Position numbers and translations under genes: made by a program. The notes under the pieces were generated by a model, which worked only from the letters and a program-made list of their open reading frames with translations, did no database searches and was not told where the DNA came from. DNA of 55,102 nucleotides, taken from assembly GCA_017515325.1 (NCBI GenBank), contig JAFWGA010000027.1:1-55102 (forward strand). The letters run 5' to 3'. Source of the stretch: Blautia sp. GTDB lineage: Bacteria; Bacillota; Clostridia; Lachnospirales; Lachnospiraceae. Shown piece after piece: positions 50,690-55,102 of this stretch (within the stretch, counting starts at the first letter, position 1; every line of letters starts with the position of its first letter).

Positions 50690-51733
50690 ATGAAGATCGT
50701 TGTGCTTGCAGGGGGCACCAGTACAGAGCGGGATATCTCCATCGTTTCCGGGACAGGAATTTGCCGGGCACTCCGCAGCAGGGGGCATCAGGCCATCCTG
50801 ATCGACGTATTCTGCGGAGCCGCCCAAACAGACGTAGACCAGGCCTTTTCCGAGGACTATGACGTGGATGAGGCTGTATCCTATATCAAGAGCTTTAATC
50901 CCTCTCTTCCGGAGCTGATCAGGGGCAGAAAAAGCTTCTGGGGTCCAAAGGTCCTCTCCCTTTGTGAGGCAGCAGACATCGTCTTTCTGGCCCTTCACGG
51001 CAAGAACGGGGAGGACGGGAGAGTGCAGGCTACCTTTGATCTGATGGGGATTCCCTATACCGGTGCCGGTTATCTCAGCAGTGGGATGGCTATGGACAAG
51101 GCTATCACCAAGAAGCTCTTCTGGCAGCAGGGAGTGCCTACACCCAGGGGATTCTCCTTTTCCCGCCAGGATCCCTTCCAATACCCGGATCAGCATGACA
51201 TGGACTTCCCCGTGGTCGTGAAGACCTGCTGCGGGGGATCAAGCGTAGGTGTCTATATCGTCCATCAGAGGCAAGAGTACGAAAACGCTCTGAAATTGGC
51301 CTTCGGCTATGAAGAATTTGTCGTGGTGGAGGAGTATATCAAAGGCAGGGAGTACACAATGGCGGTGGTGAATGGCAAGGCCTACCCGATTGTGGAGATT
51401 GCTCCCAAAGAGGGCTTTTACGATTACAAAAATAAATATCAGCCTGGGTCAACGGTGGAAATCTGCCCGGCCCCCCTTGAGGAGGAGACGGCAGACACAA
51501 TGACAAGGATCGCCCTGGATGCCTATAGAGCCCTGGATCTGGAGGCTTACGCCCGATTTGACTTTATCCTGAATGATAAAGGCAAAATCTATTGCCTGGA
51601 GGCGAATACCCTTCCGGGAATGACTCCCACGAGCCTGATTCCTCAGGAAGCCGAGGCTTTGGGAATGGATTATGCCGATCTGTGCGAGGAGCTGATGAGG
51701 GTTTCCTCCAGGCGTTGTGTCTGGAAGGACTGA
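50690..51733 (+). CDS. ddl: D-alanine--D-alanine ligase
   Basis: 347 residues from the ATG at 50690 behind AAGGAGG. ATP-grasp fold: VVLAGGTSTERDISIVSG at the N-terminus (the HxxE-like position reads TERDIS), ALHGKNGEDGRVQATFDLMG near 100, PYTGAGYLSSGMAMDKAITK near 120, PVVVKTCCGGSSVGV near 176, and EANTLPGMTPTSLIPQEA near 302. Joins two D-alanines for the peptidoglycan stem. Placed between the pseudo-L,D-transpeptidase and murF. Confidence 0.95.
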   Translation: MKIVVLAGGTSTERDISIVSGTGICRALRSRGHQAILIDVFCGAAQTDVDQAFSEDYDVDEAVSYIKSFNPSLPELIRGRKSFWGPKVLSLCEAADIVFLALHGKNGEDGRVQATFDLMGIPYTGAGYLSSGMAMDKAITKKLFWQQGVPTPRGFSFSRQDPFQYPDQHDMDFPVVVKTCCGGSSVGVYIVHQRQEYENALKLAFGYEEFVVVEEYIKGREYTMAVVNGKAYPIVEIAPKEGFYDYKNKYQPGSTVEICPAPLEEETADTMTRIALDAYRALDLEAYARFDFILNDKGKIYCLEANTLPGMTPTSLIPQEAEALGMDYADLCEELMRVSSRRCVWKD

Positions 51734-51734
51734 G

Positions 51735-51837
51735 TATAGTAAACGAACATAATGCCTGCATTTTGATTCGTTTACTGCGCCGAATTTCCGCCGCTGCAGG
51801 CGGCATGATTCCGCAGGAAATTCGTGCGCAAACTATA
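51735..51837 (+). repeat. Bipartite palindromic repeat, copy B
   Basis: The most complete copy: TATAGTAAACGAAC ... GATTCGTTTACTGCGCC, then GAATTTcCGCCGCTG ... GGAAATTCGTGCGCA and a closing ACTATA that is the inverse of the opening TATAGT. It fills nearly the whole gap between ddl and murF. Confidence 0.82.
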
Positions 51838-51849
51838 AAAGGACTTAGC

Positions 51850-53259
51850 ATGAAAAATCTTACTTTGGAAAACATCGCTTTGGCTGTAAAGGGAACATAT
51901 CATGGTCCGGAAGACAGCCGGAAATTCGAAATATTGTCTGTGACCACGGACAGCCGTAAGGCTGAAGCGGGCTGTCTTTTTGTGCCTATCGTGGGGGAGA
52001 GGGCAGACGGACATAGTTTTATTCCCCAGGTCATTGCCGCGGGAGCAGCCTGTGTGCTTTCAGAGAGGGAACTGGAGAATCCTTCCTTCCCCTGGATCCA
52101 GGTGGCATCAACCCTTCAGGCCGTGAAAGATCTGGCAGCCTTTTATCTCGATCAGCTGAATATTCCCGTCGTAGGTGTGACAGGGAGCGTAGGAAAGACC
52201 AGCACTAAGGAAATGATTGCCAGTGTGCTGTCCCAGAAGTATGCAACCCTGAAGACCCTGGGTAATTTTAACAATGAGCTGGGTCTGCCGCTGACGGTCT
52301 TCCGCCTCAGAGAGGAAGAGATCGCAGTTCTGGAGATGGGCATCAACCATTTTGGCGAGATGTCTCGCCTGGCTGCTGTGGCAAAGCCGGACACGGCTGT
52401 GATCACCAATATCGGAACCTGCCATCTGGAATTTCTCCAGGATCGGGACGGTGTCCTGAAGGCAAAGACGGAGCTGCTGCCCTTTATCCGCCCTCAGGGT
52501 CATATCGTTTTTAACGGAAATGATGATAAGCTTTGTACGGTTTCCGGCTATGGGGATATCCCGGCACAATACTATGGCCTGCCCGAGGAGAAGAAGGCCT
52601 CTTTTCTCTCGGTCTGGGCGGATCAGATCGAAGACAAGGGTTTTGGGGGAACCGATGCCCTCATCCATCTGGAAAAATCCCGGGAGGTATTTCCCGTCCA
52701 CATCCCGGTACCGGGCAGGCATATGGTCATGAATGCCCTGGCTGCCGCGGCGGTGGGAGAAATATATGGTCTTTCCCCTGCTCAGATTCAGGCAGGTATC
52801 GAGAATGTAAAGGCCCTGGAAGGACGTTTTCACCTGATTCAAACGGATCGTTTCCGGATCGTGGACGACTGTTACAACGCCAGTCCCTTGTCTATGAAGG
52901 GATCCCTGGACATTCTGAGGACCGGGGCAGGCAGGAGAGTAGCCATTCTGGGAGATATGGGTGAGCTGGGCAAGGATGAGGTATCGCTCCATCGCGAGGT
53001 GGGAGCTTATGCCGCCCAAAGCGGTATTGACACGGTCGTGTTTGTGGGAAAACTGGCAATGGAGATGGCAGAAGCTGCCAGGCAGACGAAAGAAGATGGG
53101 AAGCCCCTGGTCTATTGGGAACCCTCGGTAGAAGCATTGACAGAAAAACTGGCCAGCTATGTCCAGGATGATGATACCATCCTGGTGAAGGCTTCCCACT
53201 TCATGCATTTTGAGCGAGTGTTGGAAGCGCTTCGGCAGGCAGGAAGGAGATACATATAA
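51850..53259 (+). CDS. murF: UDP-N-acetylmuramoyl-tripeptide--D-alanyl-D-alanine ligase
   Basis: 469 residues from the ATG at 51850 (AAAGGA upstream). Mur ligase order: N-terminal UDP-binding domain with TTDSRKAEAGCLFVPIVGER, Walker A GVTGSVGKTSTKEMIASVL near 108, KTLGNFNNELGLPLT near 138, LEMGINHFGEMSRL near 160, NIGTCHLEFL, and the C-terminal domain with DCYNASPLSMKGSLD near 339 and LGDMGELG. Adds D-Ala-D-Ala made by the neighbouring Ddl to the muramoyl tripeptide in the cytoplasm. Stop shares one base with the next start. Confidence 0.96.
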   Translation: MKNLTLENIALAVKGTYHGPEDSRKFEILSVTTDSRKAEAGCLFVPIVGERADGHSFIPQVIAAGAACVLSERELENPSFPWIQVASTLQAVKDLAAFYLDQLNIPVVGVTGSVGKTSTKEMIASVLSQKYATLKTLGNFNNELGLPLTVFRLREEEIAVLEMGINHFGEMSRLAAVAKPDTAVITNIGTCHLEFLQDRDGVLKAKTELLPFIRPQGHIVFNGNDDKLCTVSGYGDIPAQYYGLPEEKKASFLSVWADQIEDKGFGGTDALIHLEKSREVFPVHIPVPGRHMVMNALAAAAVGEIYGLSPAQIQAGIENVKALEGRFHLIQTDRFRIVDDCYNASPLSMKGSLDILRTGAGRRVAILGDMGELGKDEVSLHREVGAYAAQSGIDTVVFVGKLAMEMAEAARQTKEDGKPLVYWEPSVEALTEKLASYVQDDDTILVKASHFMHFERVLEALRQAGRRYI

Positions 53260-53492
53260 TGGCGTTAAATCCATTACAACTGATGAAGCTGGTATCAACC
53301 AAGAAACAATTCGAGGAGAGGCATCCGCGTGTGATCTCCTTCTTCAATCATGAAATGAAATCTCCTCTTCCGGAAGGATCTGTTATGGAGATGTCGATAA
53401 CCAGGCCGGGCGAGAAGCCGGTTTCGACCAATCTGAAGTTGACAGCCCAGGATGTGGAATTGCTGAAGGAGCTGATGAAGCTGGAGCTTTGA
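53259..53492 (+). CDS. Small conserved-looking protein of unknown function
   Basis: 77 residues starting on the last base of the murF stop (TAATG), so translation is coupled. Predicted short helix, then a beta region with GSVMEMSITRPGEKPVSTNL and a C-terminal amphipathic helix (AQDVELLKELMKLEL). No signal peptide, membrane segment or cysteine. I do not recognise the family. Its position and good codon use argue that it is real. Confidence 0.75.
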   Translation: MALNPLQLMKLVSTKKQFEERHPRVISFFNHEMKSPLPEGSVMEMSITRPGEKPVSTNLKLTAQDVELLKELMKLEL

Positions 53493-53518
53493 ATCGGATA
53501 GAGAAAGGCTCTGCAGAA

Positions 53519-53558
53519 AAAACCCTGATCCGTTTGCAAAGCGGATCAGGGTTTTTTT
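53519..53558. terminator. Terminator between murF operon and trpB
   Basis: AAACCCTGATCCG pairs with CGGATCAGGGTTTTTTT; A and T tracts on both sides let it serve both convergent units. Confidence 0.9.
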
Positions 53559-53582
53559 GGCAGGGGCGCCACGCATCAATCA

Positions 53583-54956
53583 TCATTTGATTTTGGGAAT
53601 GCTGGCGAAGCCTTTAGCCAGATCCTCATCAGAGGGGATATAATCTGTCATGGTGCCGTTATTGTAGGCTTCATAGGCAGTCATATCAAAATATCCGGTT
53701 CCGGTCAGGCCAAAGATGATGGTCTTTTCTTCTCCCGTCTCCTTACACTTCAGGGCCTCGTCAATGGCTCCCCGGATGGCATGGCTGCTTTCGGGGGCAG
53801 GCAGGATACCTTCAGCGCGGGCAAACAGCTTTGCAGCTTCAAACACAGAGGTCTGTTCGACAGAACGGGCTTCCATCAAGCCATCAGCGTACAGTTGGGA
53901 CAGGATTGTGCTCATGCCATGATAGCGAAGGCCGCCGGCATGATTGGGGGAGGGGATGAAATCGTGGCCTAAGGTATACATCTTTGCCATGGGGCAGACC
54001 ATGCCTGTATCGGCAAAGTCATAGGCGAACACGCCTCTGGTGAAGCTGGGACAGGAGGCCGGCTCCACAGCGATAATACGGTAATCCGCTTCCCCCCGGA
54101 GCTTTTCTCCCATGAAGGGAGAGATCAGGCCGCCCAGATTGGAACCGCCTCCGGCGCAGCCAATGATGATATCGGGCTTGATGCCGTATTTTTTGCATGC
54201 TGCCTGTGTCTCCAGGCCGATAACGGACTGATGGAGCAGAACCTGATTTAAGACACTGCCCAGGACATAACGGTAGCCGGGCGTCTGGGTGGCAACCTCA
54301 ACCGCTTCGGAGATAGCGCAGCCGAGAGATCCCGTGGTACCAGGGTGGGCTGCGTTGATCTTCCGCCCGATCTGCGTATTCATGGAGGGGGAGGGTGTCA
54401 CCTCGGCTCCGTAGGTGCGCATTACCTCACGGCGGAAGGGCTTCTGCTCATAGGAGACCTTTACCATGTATACCTTGCAGTCAATTCCGAAGAAAGCGCA
54501 GGCCATGGAAAGAGCGGTGCCCCACTGACCGGCTCCCGTCTCTGTCGTTACACCCTTCAGCCCCTGCTCTTTGGCATAGTAGGCCTGGGCGATGGCAGAA
54601 TTCAGTTTGTGACTGCCGGAGGTATTGTTTCCTTCGAATTTATAGAAAATGTGAGCCGGTGTATCCAGTGCCTTCTCCAGAAAAACAGCATGGGTGAGCG
54701 GTGAGGGACGATACATCTTGTAAAAATTCAGAATCTCTTCCGGAATCGGGATCAGCTGTGTATCATTATCCAGCTCCTGACGGATCAGTTCGTCACAGAA
54801 AATGGGCTGCATATCCTCGAATTTCAGGGGCTCAAGGGTAGCCGGGTGGAGTAACGGCGCGGGTTTGTTTTTCATATCCGCACGGACATTGTACCAGGAT
54901 GTGGGGATATCCTTTTCATCAAGATAAATCTTGTAAGGAATCTGTGATTGGTTCAT
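53583..54956 (-). CDS. trpB: Tryptophan synthase beta chain, TrpB2 type
   Basis: 457 residues from the ATG at 54956, seven bases after GAGGAG; an ATG two codons earlier is too close. TrpB2-specific N-terminus (YKIYLDEKDIPTSWYNVRAD), then PSPLTHAVFLEKAL, PLP lysine in NNTSGSHKLNSAIAQAY near 116, TETGAGQWGTALSMACAFFG, phosphate loop CAGGGSNLGGL near 267 and the C-terminal GLTGTGYFDM. No trpA or other trp genes adjoin. TrpB2 enzymes may work alone on indole and serine or phosphoserine, as salvage enzymes. Confidence 0.93.
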   Translation of the reverse strand: MNQSQIPYKIYLDEKDIPTSWYNVRADMKNKPAPLLHPATLEPLKFEDMQPIFCDELIRQELDNDTQLIPIPEEILNFYKMYRPSPLTHAVFLEKALDTPAHIFYKFEGNNTSGSHKLNSAIAQAYYAKEQGLKGVTTETGAGQWGTALSMACAFFGIDCKVYMVKVSYEQKPFRREVMRTYGAEVTPSPSMNTQIGRKINAAHPGTTGSLGCAISEAVEVATQTPGYRYVLGSVLNQVLLHQSVIGLETQAACKKYGIKPDIIIGCAGGGSNLGGLISPFMGEKLRGEADYRIIAVEPASCPSFTRGVFAYDFADTGMVCPMAKMYTLGHDFIPSPNHAGGLRYHGMSTILSQLYADGLMEARSVEQTSVFEAAKLFARAEGILPAPESSHAIRGAIDEALKCKETGEEKTIIFGLTGTGYFDMTAYEAYNNGTMTDYIPSDEDLAKGFASIPKIK

Positions 54957-54962
54957 GGGCAT

Positions 54963-55102
54963 TCTCCTCGTATAATATGTTTGTAAGCAAGATAAAGCTT
55001 ACCCACATCTGATTGAATATAGAGGTAAGGACATCTAAGAGGAACTCCCCTCATCCTGATTCCCGCTATATTGGTTAAAATTGTGTATACAAATATAGGT
55101 GA
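54963..55102. other. Upstream region of trpB, end of window
   Basis: On the plus strand TCTAAGAGGA at 55034-55043 matches part of the leader motif R1-R4. A small inverted repeat GTAAGC/GCTTAC lies at 54982-54998. No T-box specifier structure or TRAP repeat was recognised, but the leader may extend beyond the window. Confidence 0.35.

Noticed and set aside
53583-55102. A tryptophan biosynthesis operon with T-box control
   Set aside because: Only trpB2 is present; no specifier loop or conserved T-box sequence is visible in the 140 bases available, and the TrpF-like gene is 36 kb away and lacks the catalytic Cys.
1-55102. CRISPR array, prophage, transposase-bearing insertion sequence or conjugative module
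   Set aside because: No regularly spaced direct repeats, integrase, transposase, relaxase or phage structural genes are found; the two TraX-like proteins are chromosomal family members without conjugation neighbours.

Overview
The window looks like chromosomal DNA from a Clostridia-class Bacillota, most likely a Lachnospiraceae-type gut anaerobe. Evidence: Shine-Dalgarno sites of the AAGGAGG type before nearly every gene, sigma-A promoters with 17-base spacers, a long-form HPF, solo CarD, LonA, DegV, AIM24 and AGCS proteins, the order rpsF-ssb-rpsR then gdpP-rplI-dnaB, and tRNAs without an encoded CCA. No phage, insertion sequence with a transposase, or CRISPR array is present; mobile-looking DNA is limited to small non-coding palindromic elements.

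Layout. 1-500: the 3' remnant of a winged-helix gene. 500-8550: hpf, an AIM24 gene, a Gx-type transporter (minus), secA, a DUF308 membrane protein, an arginase-fold protein, a divergent Lgt homologue, and an ECF sigma factor with a stunted partner. 8560-15830: the rpsF-ssb-rpsR operon, then gdpP-rplI-dnaB and a GH25 lysozyme. 15900-21070: a TraX-like protein, a HTH-PfkB kinase paired with a TrpF-like barrel lacking the catalytic Cys, a SprT/YgjP-type metallopeptidase and a membrane-anchored glycerophosphodiesterase. 21070-25170 (minus): CarD and a tetR-copA unit whose 3' end is an in-frame CopZ. 25330-28070: an AGCS symporter behind a promoter-proximal terminator, and DegV. 28200-32140 (minus): a secreted 3D-type protein, a C39-like peptidase, a CinA C-terminal-domain protein and a threonine aldolase. 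32600-37620: a complete liv branched-chain amino acid ABC operon. 37630-44900 (minus): a radical SAM protein, a tetR-DUF308 pair, tRNA-Pro and tRNA-Met, a second TraX, and tetR-deaminase-ahcY for S-adenosylhomocysteine breakdown. 45000-53560: lon, then aminotransferase, a catalytically dead L,D-transpeptidase-like protein, ddl, murF and a 77-residue protein. 53583-54956 (minus): a TrpB2-type tryptophan synthase beta chain.

The most interesting signals are: (1) lon sits behind a CIRCE-like (HrcA) element and, further upstream, a promoter flanked by two copies of a TetR-type palindrome shared with a divergent tetR-deaminase-ahcY operon; (2) the kinase/TrpF-like pair has lost the catalytic Cys and looks like an unassigned pathway; (3) an L,D-transpeptidase fold in the peptidoglycan operon has Ala and Asn where His and Cys should be; (4) copA contains an internal ribosome binding site that could release a free CopZ chaperone; (5) several families of dispersed structured repeats lie in 5' leaders: a bipartite GTAAACGA/GCGCACGAA palindrome, two hairpin elements of about 210-245 bp whose central stems differ by compensatory changes, an exact 70-bp repeat that places a Shine-Dalgarno sequence in front of the aldolase, and a GTTCTAAGAGGAG leader motif. 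All statements rest on reading the sequence; no database search was run.
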